Assembly (NCBI GenBank): GCA_023132995.1
Contig: JAGLXI010000246.1
Coordinates: forward strand, 1-14,427
Direction of reading: 5' to 3'
Length of the DNA stretch: 14,427 bases
DNA from: Candidatus Zixiibacteriota bacterium
Lineage (GTDB): Bacteria > Zixibacteria > MSB-5A5 > GN15 > FEB-12
How positions within the stretch are numbered: position 1 is the stretch's first letter; the number at the start of each line of letters is the position of its first letter. The position numbers and the translations under genes are program-made. Below the pieces are notes generated by a model, which did no database searches, was not told the DNA's origin, and saw nothing but the letters and a program-made list of their open reading frames with translations. Below, piece after piece: positions 7,427 through 14,427 of this stretch.

Positions 7427-7960
7427 ATGAAAGCAAAACTTAGATCTGCACAGGGTATCACCCTCATTGAGATCATGACCATGTTAGTGATTATCGGTGT
7501 CCTGGCTGCGGTGGCGACTCCCAAGTTTCAAACCGCCTTCGAAAAGACTCGCTTCCGGTCCGCCAACCGAGACCTGATATCGACCCTGAGGCTGGCCCGA
7601 TCGATGGCCATCACCGACAAACACCAGTACGGTGTCTATTTCAGCTACGAGAACCACACCGTAACCATCTTCAAGGATTCGATTGCCCCCACAGCCTATG
7701 TGTTAGACGCCAATGACCCGGTGATTCGAGTAGACACTATAGCCGATGAGTTTGCCAGCATCTACACGGACGTTGAGAACGACGTAATCACCTTCGCCCC
7801 GAATGGCTCGGCAGGATTCAACGGCGGTGGAAACATTGCAGCCCAGGGCTATTTCCCAAGCTGGTCGGCCGAGTACTACCACAATGTGCTGGCTTCAACC
7901 GGCCGGGTTCGTTCGTATGACAGTTGGGAGGCGTGGGCAGAGAATCACGGCGATCTGTAG
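7427..7960 (+). CDS. Type IV prepilin / pseudopilin, GspH/FimT type
   Basis: A 177-residue minor pilin-like protein. It has a short basic leader (MKAKLRSAQG) ending in Gly10, the prepilin peptidase site. The mature N-terminus is ITLIEIMTMLVIIGVLAAVA, with the conserved Glu at mature position 5 (Glu15) and a hydrophobic helix to about residue 31. The first mature residue is Ile rather than the usual Phe or Met. The arrangement LISTLRLARSMAI (48-60) and the C-terminal FAPNGSAGF and ASTGRVRSY segments resemble GspH/FimT pseudopilins, which prime or cap pilus or pseudopilus assembly. The start is ATG 7427 with AGGA 6 bases upstream; a GTG at 7394 would give an 11-residue longer leader and looks less likely. 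It is followed by its own terminator and then the pilMNOPQ operon, which fits a type IV pilus or type II secretion-like role. Confidence 0.88.
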   Translation: MKAKLRSAQGITLIEIMTMLVIIGVLAAVATPKFQTAFEKTRFRSANRDLISTLRLARSMAITDKHQYGVYFSYENHTVTIFKDSIAPTAYVLDANDPVIRVDTIADEFASIYTDVENDVITFAPNGSAGFNGGGNIAAQGYFPSWSAEYYHNVLASTGRVRSYDSWEAWAENHGDL

Positions 7961-8001
7961 AAGCAGTGGTAGTCTCCCAAGAGCTTCCTGTTCTCTCCAA
8001 T

Positions 8002-8032
8002 AGAGGCTTCTTCGCCAAGCGAAGGGGCCTCT
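8002..8032 (+). terminator. Hairpin terminator after the prepilin gene
   Basis: A 14-bp stem (8002-8015 with 8019-8032; 12 Watson-Crick and 2 G-U pairs on the plus strand) with a CAA loop, followed by a T-rich but interrupted tract (TTGTTGCTATATT). It lies 41 bases after the prepilin stop. It suggests that the prepilin is transcribed separately, or at a different level, from pilMNOPQ. Confidence 0.75.
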
Positions 8033-8252
8033 TGTTGCTATATTCAAGTAGTTGAGAAGCACCGACTTAATCGGCCTTCGCGAAGAAATTTCGAGCAGGT
8101 TCCGACACAGACTCGAAATGGCCACGGCAGCGGATATCCCAAAACAGACCAACCAAAGAGGATTTTTTGTCACAGACCTCAAATGAGACGGGATTATGTC
8201 GACAACTAATCTCGTAGGCAAGAACCGGAAAATCTTAGACAATGAGTAAGAA
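8033..8252 (+). promoter_or_regulatory. Upstream region of the pil operon with clustered inverted repeats
   Basis: 220 bases without a gene. Three adjacent inverted repeats occur: CCGA/TCGG (8062-8065, 8071-8074), the 10-base palindrome CTTCGCGAAG (8076-8085), and TTTCGAG/CTCGAAA (8089-8095, 8112-8118). A weak promoter candidate follows: TTGTCA (8167-8172) and GATTAT (8192-8197), with a long 19-base spacer. The repeats would then be upstream operator-type sites; if transcription starts earlier they would be leader hairpins. The ribosome site for pilM is weak (GAGTAAG). Confidence 0.35.
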
Positions 8253-9305
8253 ATGGCGTTTTCACGCGGAAGTAAGAGCACGGTAGGACTGGACATCGGG
8301 GCAAGTTCGGTGAAACTCGTGAAGCTGGACCATACCAAGTCCGGCCACTCGGTTTCGGCAATCGGGATACGGGAACTGCCTCCGGAGGCCGTTGTCGCTG
8401 ACGAGATTCGTGACCGCGAATCGGTCATGTTCAACATTCAGTCGCTCATTGACCTGACTGACCCTAAGATCAAGGACGTGGTCGTGTCACTCTCCGGGCA
8501 CGGCGTCATCACCGATCGGTTTACAATCGACAAGAAAACCGGCACCGAGGCGGAGCAGGCGATTCTCTTTGAGACGGAGCAGAGAGCTCCCTTCGATGTG
8601 GATGACGTCTCGCTGAGCTATCATATCGTCAAGGTTGACGACGACATCAACAAAATGGACGTCCTGTTGGTGGCGGCACGAAAGGAGTATCTTCAGGTCT
8701 ACTTGCAGTTGATTGAAGACTGCGGGCTGCGTCCCGTGATAGTGGATGATGACGCGCTCGCCATATACAACGCTTACGAACACAACTACGAAATCGACCC
8801 GACCCGGATCACGGCCCTGGTGAACATCGGCCACGACGTGACCAACATAACCTACGTTTGTGACGGTTTATATCACTCGACGCGCGATGTCTCATCGGGG
8901 ACCCGTGAAATCTATAATGCCATTCAGAAAGAATTCCGCCTCAACCCGGAATTGACCAGCAAGGCCATCAAGGGTGAGATGTCGGAATCGATCGACCAGG
9001 ATATGCTCAAGGCTACGATCATTTCGGCCACCGATGATCTTATCTCGGGTGTCGAGTTGGCCTTCTCCTACTTCAAATCCCAGGCCAAGCTGGAAAACAT
9101 CGACTGGATTGTTCTTTCCGGCGGTGGGGCGCTGATTCCGTATCTGCCGGACTTCCTGCAATCCAAGCTGGGCATTCCACTGGAGATTGCCAACCCCTTG
9201 CGCAATATCGACTATGATCCGGAGCTGTTCCAGTATCTGCAACCAGAGAAGATCGCACCCCTGCTGACTGTCTCGGTAGGCCTGGCGATGCGGACGGTGA
9301 GGTAA
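8253..9305 (+). CDS. pilM: Type IV pilus assembly protein PilM (actin-like ATPase)
   Basis: A 350-residue cytoplasmic, FtsA/actin-fold protein that binds ATP and docks on the N-terminal tail of PilN at the inner membrane. Visible motifs are phosphate 1 VGLDIGASSVKLV (11-23), phosphate 2 ALVNIGHDVTNI (188-199), and the adenosine motif IVLSGGGALIPYL (286-298). The C-terminal TVSVGLAMR (339-347) closes the domain, as in other PilM proteins. Length is normal. It is the first gene of a five-gene pil operon with a 4-base gap to pilN. Its role is to couple the cytoplasmic motor side to the PilN-PilO-PilP-PilQ alignment complex; a type II secretion-like machine with the same architecture is possible, but the gene order favours a type IV pilus. 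Confidence 0.95.
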   Translation: MAFSRGSKSTVGLDIGASSVKLVKLDHTKSGHSVSAIGIRELPPEAVVADEIRDRESVMFNIQSLIDLTDPKIKDVVVSLSGHGVITDRFTIDKKTGTEAEQAILFETEQRAPFDVDDVSLSYHIVKVDDDINKMDVLLVAARKEYLQVYLQLIEDCGLRPVIVDDDALAIYNAYEHNYEIDPTRITALVNIGHDVTNITYVCDGLYHSTRDVSSGTREIYNAIQKEFRLNPELTSKAIKGEMSESIDQDMLKATIISATDDLISGVELAFSYFKSQAKLENIDWIVLSGGGALIPYLPDFLQSKLGIPLEIANPLRNIDYDPELFQYLQPEKIAPLLTVSVGLAMRTVR

Positions 9306-9309
9306 GGCC

Positions 9310-9987
9310 ATGATAGAAATAAACCTGCTTCCCAAAGACTATAACAAACGCTCGTTCGAGTTCTCCCTTGGCAAGACTGGCCTGTATGTGGTGGGCGGAG
9401 CGGCCGGAGTGGTTCTAATGTTGATTGGAATCACCCTTTTCCAGATGAACCAGATCAGCACTCTCAACGACAATATCGAGCGGGCCCGACAGCGGGCCGA
9501 TATGCTGCGCAAAGACATCCGGGTAGTCGAGGCCCTCGAAGACGTAAAAGTCAAGATCACCAACCGCATGAAGGCGGTTGAGACCCTTGACAGTCACCGT
9601 TCCGTCTGGGTTCGGGTTCTGGAAGATATGGCCAGAAACGTGCCTGACTTTGTGTGGCTGGCCCGATTCGACGAACTACCGACGGAGAAAGCAGACGATT
9701 CCGGGTCGACACCGGCGCTGGTCCGAAGGGCTGAGATCGAAGGACACGCATTCACCCTCAATGCCATGGCCGCCTTCATGATCAACATGATGCGCTCGGA
9801 TTACTTCGACGAGGTCGAACTGAAAGGGACCAGTGAAGTATGGTACGAAAACCACAGTGCGTTCAATTTCATCCTGACATGCGATCTGCACTACCTGTCC
9901 GATGAAGATGCGCGAGGAATGTTGGGCAAAGTCGGGGATGAAGGGCAATCCGCACCCTCAAAGGCCAGTCACAAAAGCTTAAATTAG
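9310..9987 (+). CDS. pilN: Type IV pilus assembly protein PilN
   Basis: A 225-residue bitopic inner-membrane protein. The cytoplasmic tail starts with IEINLLP (2-8), the conserved INLLP segment that PilM binds. One transmembrane helix lies at about 25-46, followed by a predicted coiled coil (about 48-93) and a periplasmic ferredoxin-like domain (about 95-198) that pairs with PilO. There is a short hydrophilic insertion around 124-140 and a polar tail after 198, making it slightly longer than typical PilN. GAGGTAAGG, overlapping the end of pilM, serves as ribosome site; pilO follows after 11 bases. Confidence 0.93.
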   Translation: MIEINLLPKDYNKRSFEFSLGKTGLYVVGGAAGVVLMLIGITLFQMNQISTLNDNIERARQRADMLRKDIRVVEALEDVKVKITNRMKAVETLDSHRSVWVRVLEDMARNVPDFVWLARFDELPTEKADDSGSTPALVRRAEIEGHAFTLNAMAAFMINMMRSDYFDEVELKGTSEVWYENHSAFNFILTCDLHYLSDEDARGMLGKVGDEGQSAPSKASHKSLN

Positions 9988-9998
9988 GACGGACCGTT

Positions 9999-10613
9999 AT
10001 GGATCTAAGAGATGCAAACACGCAGAAAATCGCCATGGGGCTGGTGGCGTTCTTTGTGGTGGTCTATTTCTGGTACTCCCGGCTCTATTCGAGTTACGAC
10101 CACCAGATAGAAACCAGGAGCTACGAGTTTGAACGGATAACAACGGAGTTGCGCCAGGTGGAACTCAAGGCCAAATCGCTTGAGGCTCTCAAGCTTGAGT
10201 ACGAAGGCCTGGTGGATCGCTATCACGAGATCGAAGCTCTCCTGCCGGAAGTCAAACAGATCCCTTCCTTCCTGGTTCAGTTGCACACGGCTTCATCGCT
10301 CACCGGTTGTAGGATCACCGGTATCCAGCCGGTTAAGACGGAATCAGAGAGGTTCTACAATGTCGCCTCGTTCGAGATGAGGATGACGGGTACCTATCAT
10401 GATTTCGGTTCTTTCATGAGCTACGTGGCCAACTTCCCCTTCATCGCGAACCTGTCGGACATGAGGCTCACGGCTACAAATATCGCCATTGGGAAGTCAA
10501 AGCATGACGATGAGACCGATGACCTGAAAAGTAAAGAAACTATCGAGGCCATATTCAACCTCTCTACCTACTATGTCAAAGAGGAGGAGCGGCTGATGGA
10601 GTTGAGTATATAG
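9999..10613 (+). CDS. pilO: Type IV pilus assembly protein PilO
   Basis: A 204-residue bitopic inner-membrane protein. A short cytoplasmic tail is followed by a transmembrane helix at about 9-27, a coiled coil (about 34-82) and a periplasmic domain (about 88-195). LLPEVKQIPSFLVQLHTAS (81-99) is the typical LP..xxxxP.LL..L segment of PilO, and TGTYHDFGSFMSYVANFP (130-147) is the usual GxYxxxxxFxxxxxxxP core strand and helix. It forms heterodimers with PilN and binds PilP in the periplasm. Position in the operon and length both fit. GGA-rich sequence just upstream provides the ribosome site; the next gene starts 11 bases after the stop. Confidence 0.92.
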   Translation: MDLRDANTQKIAMGLVAFFVVVYFWYSRLYSSYDHQIETRSYEFERITTELRQVELKAKSLEALKLEYEGLVDRYHEIEALLPEVKQIPSFLVQLHTASSLTGCRITGIQPVKTESERFYNVASFEMRMTGTYHDFGSFMSYVANFPFIANLSDMRLTATNIAIGKSKHDDETDDLKSKETIEAIFNLSTYYVKEEERLMELSI

Positions 10614-10624
10614 GAGATGAGGAG

Positions 10625-12262
10625 ATGAAAAAGACCACACTAGTTACAGCAGCCTGCCTTCTCCTTGCAGCCTCCATCGCCCACGGTGCTGCCCGGGTCG
10701 CCAATGTTGAACTGAGCTACCGGAACGGCTATTCGGTTGCCAGAATTGATGTCGAAGGCGCTGTTCGCTTCACCCACCAGACCGCAGTTTCCCAGGACGG
10801 TCGTCCTTTCCGCGTGATAGTTGATATCCTTACGGCCGTTCACCATCTGGGGGCCAAGGAGTTCCTCTCGCTGCCGGATAGCCCGGTGCGGCACATCCGC
10901 ACCTCCCAGTATTCCGTCAAGCCGGAAAAAATTACGCGTATCGTGTTTGATCTGGAAAGGGAAACAACCTACCGGGTAGAGTCTGACAACAACTCGGTGA
11001 GCATCTTCTTCCCGGACAAATCCCGCCAGCCGTTTGAGATCTGGTCAACGTCCGCGTTTCTGGTTGCCCAAGCCAAGGCAAAGAGGCAGGTGGCGGCGAC
11101 TAAACCACCGGAAGTGCCTGCCGCTGCACACGCAAAACAGACTAAGCCCAAGGCCAAAGAACGGACCTCGGCCCAGTTGAATGCGGCCATAGACAAAGAC
11201 CGACAGGAAAGTCTGCAGTCCAGCGCAGCTCCTGTCACAAAAACACCGGCCCCGCTCGCCGTGAAAGCTGCCGCGCCTACGCAGGAAACTACCGTAAAGG
11301 AGACCGGTCACAAGACCAGTTCGCCGGTCAGGTCGCAAAAGCTTTTCTCCGACAAGGACAAGTGGGCCGGCCTTTTTGAACCTTCAGCGGCGGACAAGGC
11401 TGATCCAGTCAAGCAGGCCAGCGCCAAGGCTCAGACCGACACCAAAACCGGCTCCGCTGGAAAGATAGCTGATGCCCAGCCTACTGTTGTCCCGGAAAAG
11501 CCGAAGACGGCCCCCGCCAAGACCGTAAAGAAGCCTGCTCCTGCCGTCAAATCGATAGATACCAAGACCAAACCTACTCTTGCCGCAACCAGTCAGGACG
11601 AAGACGCCAAGCCCCCGGCCAAGTCGGACAGCCGGGCCGTAAAAAAGCCGGCGTCAAAGACCAAACCGACAACCGCCGGTCACGCGTCACCCAAACCGGC
11701 CGCCCCTGGGCAGTTGGCGGTATCTCCGGCCAAAGACCAGAAAGTGACTCAGGACAGCTCTACCAATCCGGCGCGGAGTAAGGTCAAAACGGATAAAGTG
11801 CAGAAGCAGGCCGAACCGACCGGGAAACCGACACCGGAAAAGGATGGAATCAAGACCAAACCGGACAAGAAGTCAACCTCGCGCTTCCGGCGCAGTCCGA
11901 CTATGTCCAAGAAGATAAAAGGAACCCTGGTCGCTGAATTTCCCAAGCGGTTGGTCGTCAAATACAAGACGAAAAACTACCGCGATCCCTTCGAGGCTCT
12001 GATCAACGATGCCAGGATGTTGAGAAACCCGATTGAGAAGCGAGTGCCCAGTGTCGAGGGCCTCAAGCTGGTCGGTGTTCTCCAGTCCGGCTCCGGGGCC
12101 AACAGCGCCCTGTTTGAAGGCACCGATGGCTACGGTTACATTCTGAAGGCCGGCGACAGAGTACAGAAGGGCTACGTGCTGCGCGTGGAGAGCGACAGAG
12201 TGTTCTTCCAGCTATTTGAATACGGTTGGAGCCGCACGATGGCCCTGAACATAGAGGACTAA
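10625..12262 (+). CDS. pilP: AMIN domain - Lys/Ala/Pro-rich linker - PilP fusion protein
   Basis: A 545-residue exported periplasmic protein, three times the usual PilP length. Residues 1-21 are a signal peptide with no usable lipobox, unlike the classical PilP lipoprotein. Residues about 24-130 resemble an AMIN domain (RVANVELSYRNGYSVARIDV; RPFRVIVDIL; ITRIVFDL), a fold that binds peptidoglycan and normally sits at the N-terminus of PilQ. Residues about 145-445 are a low-complexity Lys/Ala/Pro/Thr-rich linker with many KP and TK steps, likely disordered and strongly basic. Residues about 452-540 are the PilP domain: YRDPFEALI (452-460), EGLKLVGVLQSG (478-489), GYGYILKAGDRV (502-513), and GYVLRVESDRVFF (516-528). 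PilP links PilN-PilO to the secretin N0 domain. AGGAG at 10612-10616, overlapping the pilO stop, is 8 bases before the ATG. Confidence 0.88.
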   Translation: MKKTTLVTAACLLLAASIAHGAARVANVELSYRNGYSVARIDVEGAVRFTHQTAVSQDGRPFRVIVDILTAVHHLGAKEFLSLPDSPVRHIRTSQYSVKPEKITRIVFDLERETTYRVESDNNSVSIFFPDKSRQPFEIWSTSAFLVAQAKAKRQVAATKPPEVPAAAHAKQTKPKAKERTSAQLNAAIDKDRQESLQSSAAPVTKTPAPLAVKAAAPTQETTVKETGHKTSSPVRSQKLFSDKDKWAGLFEPSAADKADPVKQASAKAQTDTKTGSAGKIADAQPTVVPEKPKTAPAKTVKKPAPAVKSIDTKTKPTLAATSQDEDAKPPAKSDSRAVKKPASKTKPTTAGHASPKPAAPGQLAVSPAKDQKVTQDSSTNPARSKVKTDKVQKQAEPTGKPTPEKDGIKTKPDKKSTSRFRRSPTMSKKIKGTLVAEFPKRLVVKYKTKNYRDPFEALINDARMLRNPIEKRVPSVEGLKLVGVLQSGSGANSALFEGTDGYGYILKAGDRVQKGYVLRVESDRVFFQLFEYGWSRTMALNIED

Positions 12263-12278
12263 GAAAGGCAGGTGTTAC

Positions 12279-13568
12279 ATGGCCCTGAAGAAAGCTGATA
12301 AGAAAAGCCTGGCGACCGGTTTGCTCATACTACTGCTGGCGGCATGCATGGCACCGCTGGCGGCCGACAAGCAACCAGACCCCAACGTTCCTATAGAGAG
12401 CGTGCAGTTCCAGTCGGCTGATATCCGGTCGGTGCTGACGCACCTGGCCGACTACGGCGGCGTCAATGTCGTCATTGCGCCGGACGTCGCGGGCAGAGTC
12501 ACCATAAAGCTCGACAATGTGATGTGGCGACAGGCTATGGATATCATCGGCCGCACCTATGATCTGGCCATTGTGGACGAGGAAGGTGGGTACATCCGCG
12601 TGATGCCTCTCAAGGCCCACCGCGAGGAACTCACTGAGCAGGAGAAACACCGTTCCGAGCAGCGCAAGTTGGTGGAACTGGAGACCAGGATCATCAAGAT
12701 CTCCAACTCAACCTCGGACGATATGATCGAGGCCGTTAAATCACTGATGACCGAGCGCGGTTCCGTAACCAGTGATTCCCGGTCTAACTCGATCATCATT
12801 CAGGAAGTCCCGGATCACATGCCGATCCTGCTGGATTATATTGCTGAACTGGACCGGCCGGCACAACAGATAAAGATATCCGCGCAGCTTTTGGAGATAT
12901 TCACCAACGACCTTACGGAGATCGGCATTGACTGGTCGGCGGCAGGCACCTATATCCCCAATCCCGATCGCGAGATTCAGCAGACGGCTGCCGTCACGAC
13001 CAACGACGTAGCCGACCCGGCCGGGAGCTATTCCATCACGGCCCTTCAGCGAGGGTATGACGTGAGGGCGCTGGTGGAGGCGATTGTATCCAACGGCAAG
13101 GGAAAAATCATCGCCCATCCGGAAATTACCACCATCGACAACCACCAGGCCAGGATTCAGATGGGCTCCAAAGTACCTATCAAGCAGTTCGACGAGGCCG
13201 GTAACGTGGTCATCGAATTCGAGGAAGTAGGGACAATCCTGACGGTGACGCCCCATATAACGGCCGAGAACCAGATCCTTATGCACCTGGCTCCCGAACG
13301 CTCGAGTTTCCAGTTCGATGCCGCCGGTGTCATCATCAATACCAGCAATGCCGAGACGAATGTAATCGTCGCCAACGGCCAGACCGCTGTGATCGGAGGA
13401 CTGACCACCGAGGACGAAGTCGAGAACGAAGTTGGCGTGCCCATTCTAAAAGATATTCCGCTCCTGGGCATGCTGTTCAAGTACACGAACAAGAAGGTCG
13501 AAAACCGAGACCTGGTCATATTTGTCACGCCGACGATCGTCGAAGAGGACCTGGCGGTAGGGGGGTGA
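12279..13568 (+). CDS. pilQ: Short PilQ-type secretin
   Basis: A 429-residue outer-membrane secretin through which the pilus or secreted substrate passes. The signal peptide has a hydrophobic core at 12-22 and LAAC at 20-23. Residues about 38-110 are the N0/STN domain (VQFQSADIRSVLTHLADYGG). Residues about 131-195 are one N1 secretin_N domain. Residues about 196-425 are the C-terminal secretin barrel domain, with VGTILTVTPHI (317-327), NVIVANGQTAVIGGL (361-375), the VPILKDIPLLGMLF segment (387-400) and DLVIFVTPTIV (411-421). It lacks the N-terminal AMIN domains of proteobacterial PilQ and is roughly half that size; the AMIN domain is in the preceding gene. The LAAC motif suggests either a lipid-anchored secretin or cleavage by ordinary signal peptidase after residue 29. 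Last pil gene recognised in the operon. Confidence 0.93.
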   Translation: MALKKADKKSLATGLLILLLAACMAPLAADKQPDPNVPIESVQFQSADIRSVLTHLADYGGVNVVIAPDVAGRVTIKLDNVMWRQAMDIIGRTYDLAIVDEEGGYIRVMPLKAHREELTEQEKHRSEQRKLVELETRIIKISNSTSDDMIEAVKSLMTERGSVTSDSRSNSIIIQEVPDHMPILLDYIAELDRPAQQIKISAQLLEIFTNDLTEIGIDWSAAGTYIPNPDREIQQTAAVTTNDVADPAGSYSITALQRGYDVRALVEAIVSNGKGKIIAHPEITTIDNHQARIQMGSKVPIKQFDEAGNVVIEFEEVGTILTVTPHITAENQILMHLAPERSSFQFDAAGVIINTSNAETNVIVANGQTAVIGGLTTEDEVENEVGVPILKDIPLLGMLFKYTNKKVENRDLVIFVTPTIVEEDLAVGG

Positions 13569-13624
13569 CCGCGGGCCGGACCTGACATAAACAGGATATG
13601 CACAGGATAGACTCAGGAGAGATC

Positions 13625-14427
13625 ATGTTTGAGAAAAAGAAGTACTCCGTGTCCTCGTTGATTACGGTAGTCTTTGTAGCGGCAGCGCTGCTTATGACCG
13701 GGTGTGAGTCAAAAAGCCAACTGGATGAAAGCGAGCAATACGGTGATCTGGCGGGCGCCGAGTTCACGGTTACGGCCAGTCCGGCCGCCCTCACGGTGGG
13801 CGCCACGGCGGTCGTGGAACTGAATGTGGAACTGGAGGGTCAGGGTGTCCCCAACCAGGTTGTCGTCTTCACGGTCCAGAGTACCGAGGCGGGATACTTC
13901 AGCCCAGCTACGGACACGACCGACGCCGCCGGCCTGGCGGCCACGGTCTTCACGGCCACCAGCATAGGCGCCGCCGTTATTAATGTCTACGTCGGTTCCT
14001 ACCCGTACCCGGCCTCGACCAACATGACGGTAAGTGAGACCGCCCAAGCCGGTTCCGGCAACGTCGACATCTCGGTATCGCCAAGTCTCCTTCTGGCCAA
14101 CGGAGCCGACACGGCTGTAGTCACTGTCACCGTACGCGACGGCGTGGGCCAGCCGGCCCCCGATTCAACGCTGGTGAGAATTGTGGCCGGTGAGAAATTC
14201 GTCGATATCGACGGCAACGGGTATTGGTCCAACGGAATCGACTCCCTCATTTTCGACGCTAACGCCAACGGCCAGTGGGACGCCCTCGGCTTGATCCCGT
14301 CAACGGCCGTTACCACCGGCGGAAACGGAACTGTCACCGTTAACTATGTCTCGGGAGGCGACGCCCAGACAGTTTATGTAAGGGCAACCGTCGATGACCG
14401 TGGAATAAGCGGCTTCTCGGAAACATC
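13625..14427 (+). CDS. Lipoprotein with Ig-like (Big_1/invasin-type) repeats and Asp/Gly-rich insertion, partial
   Basis: The first 267 residues of an exported lipoprotein whose gene continues past the right edge. The signal peptide ends in LLMTGC, with lipidated Cys27. A polar stretch is followed by an Ig-like unit at about 46-137 (FTVTASPAALTVG, GLAATVFTATSIG) and a second starting near 147 (VDISVSPSLLLANGADTAVV). Both have the pattern of bacterial Ig-like group 1 domains (value lost to change, then a reset phrase such as TDAAGLA). The second unit is interrupted by VDIDGNGYW (193-201) and DANANGQWD (211-219), loops spaced like EF-hand/type 3 calcium sites. AGGAGAG sits 4 bases before the ATG. 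The 56-base gap after pilQ has no terminator, so co-transcription is likely. It may be a surface adhesin, pilus-tip or secretin accessory protein; the function is not established. Confidence 0.82.
   Translation, partial: MFEKKKYSVSSLITVVFVAAALLMTGCESKSQLDESEQYGDLAGAEFTVTASPAALTVGATAVVELNVELEGQGVPNQVVVFTVQSTEAGYFSPATDTTDAAGLAATVFTATSIGAAVINVYVGSYPYPASTNMTVSETAQAGSGNVDISVSPSLLLANGADTAVVTVTVRDGVGQPAPDSTLVRIVAGEKFVDIDGNGYWSNGIDSLIFDANANGQWDALGLIPSTAVTTGGNGTVTVNYVSGGDAQTVYVRATVDDRGISGFSET

Noticed and set aside
8242..8286. 14-codon open frame overlapping the pilM start in another frame
   Set aside because: It is very short, has no ribosome site of its own, and its start is only 11 bases before the pilM ATG. 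It is most likely chance.
10625..10690. Lipobox at Cys11 in the PilP signal peptide
   Set aside because: The Cys lies in the middle of the hydrophobic core, only 11 residues in, with Thr at the -3 position. It does not fit a lipoprotein signal.

Overview
The window carries 12 protein genes (two cut by the window ends). No tRNA, rRNA, CRISPR array, insertion sequence or integrase is visible. Base composition is moderately GC-rich and the gene set is Gram-negative in type: a pilMNOPQ operon ending in an outer-membrane secretin, lipoprotein signals, and a secreted periplasmic/cell-surface protease. A large secreted subtilase ending in a PKD domain, a cohesin-like domain and a C-terminal dockerin pair is a style often seen in FCB-group candidate phyla such as Zixibacteria or Marinimicrobia. 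That lineage assignment is inference from gene style, not from a marker gene.

Left part (1-4618). A minus-strand S41 C-terminal processing peptidase (N-terminal 338 residues only) has its own sigma70-like promoter. A divergent plus-strand cluster follows after about 350 bp that hold two perfect hairpins. It comprises a membrane protein with a degenerate type I signal peptidase fold, a HAD phosphatase and an O6-alkylguanine-DNA alkyltransferase. Their start and stop codons overlap by 4 bases, so they are probably translationally coupled. After 150 bp comes an M29 metallo-aminopeptidase with a GTG start, closed by a strong bidirectional terminator that also serves the convergent protease gene.

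Middle (4639-8252). A minus-strand, secreted, multidomain S8 protease is followed by a non-coding stretch of about 390 bp with possible secondary structure. Then comes a plus-strand GspH/FimT-type prepilin with its own hairpin terminator, and a 220-bp spacer with several small inverted repeats before pilM.

Right part (8253-14427). This is a compact type IV pilus (or related type II secretion-like) assembly operon: pilM, pilN, pilO, pilP, pilQ, then a lipoprotein gene that runs off the window. PilM (cytoplasmic, actin-like), PilN and PilO (inner membrane, coiled coil), PilP (periplasmic) and PilQ (secretin) form the alignment complex that links the inner-membrane motor to the outer-membrane pore. 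The domain layout departs from the proteobacterial textbook arrangement. The AMIN (peptidoglycan-binding) domain sits on PilP, ahead of a Lys/Ala/Pro-rich linker of about 300 residues, while the secretin is short (429 aa), lacks AMIN and has a possible lipobox. The trailing lipoprotein has Ig-like (Big_1/invasin-type) repeats and an Asp/Asn/Gly-rich insertion that looks calcium-binding.

The most interesting items are the AMIN-to-PilP domain relocation, the possible liposecretin with a lipoprotein partner gene, and the catalytically dead signal-peptidase-like protein. I did not find a wholly unknown multi-gene system that I could defend.
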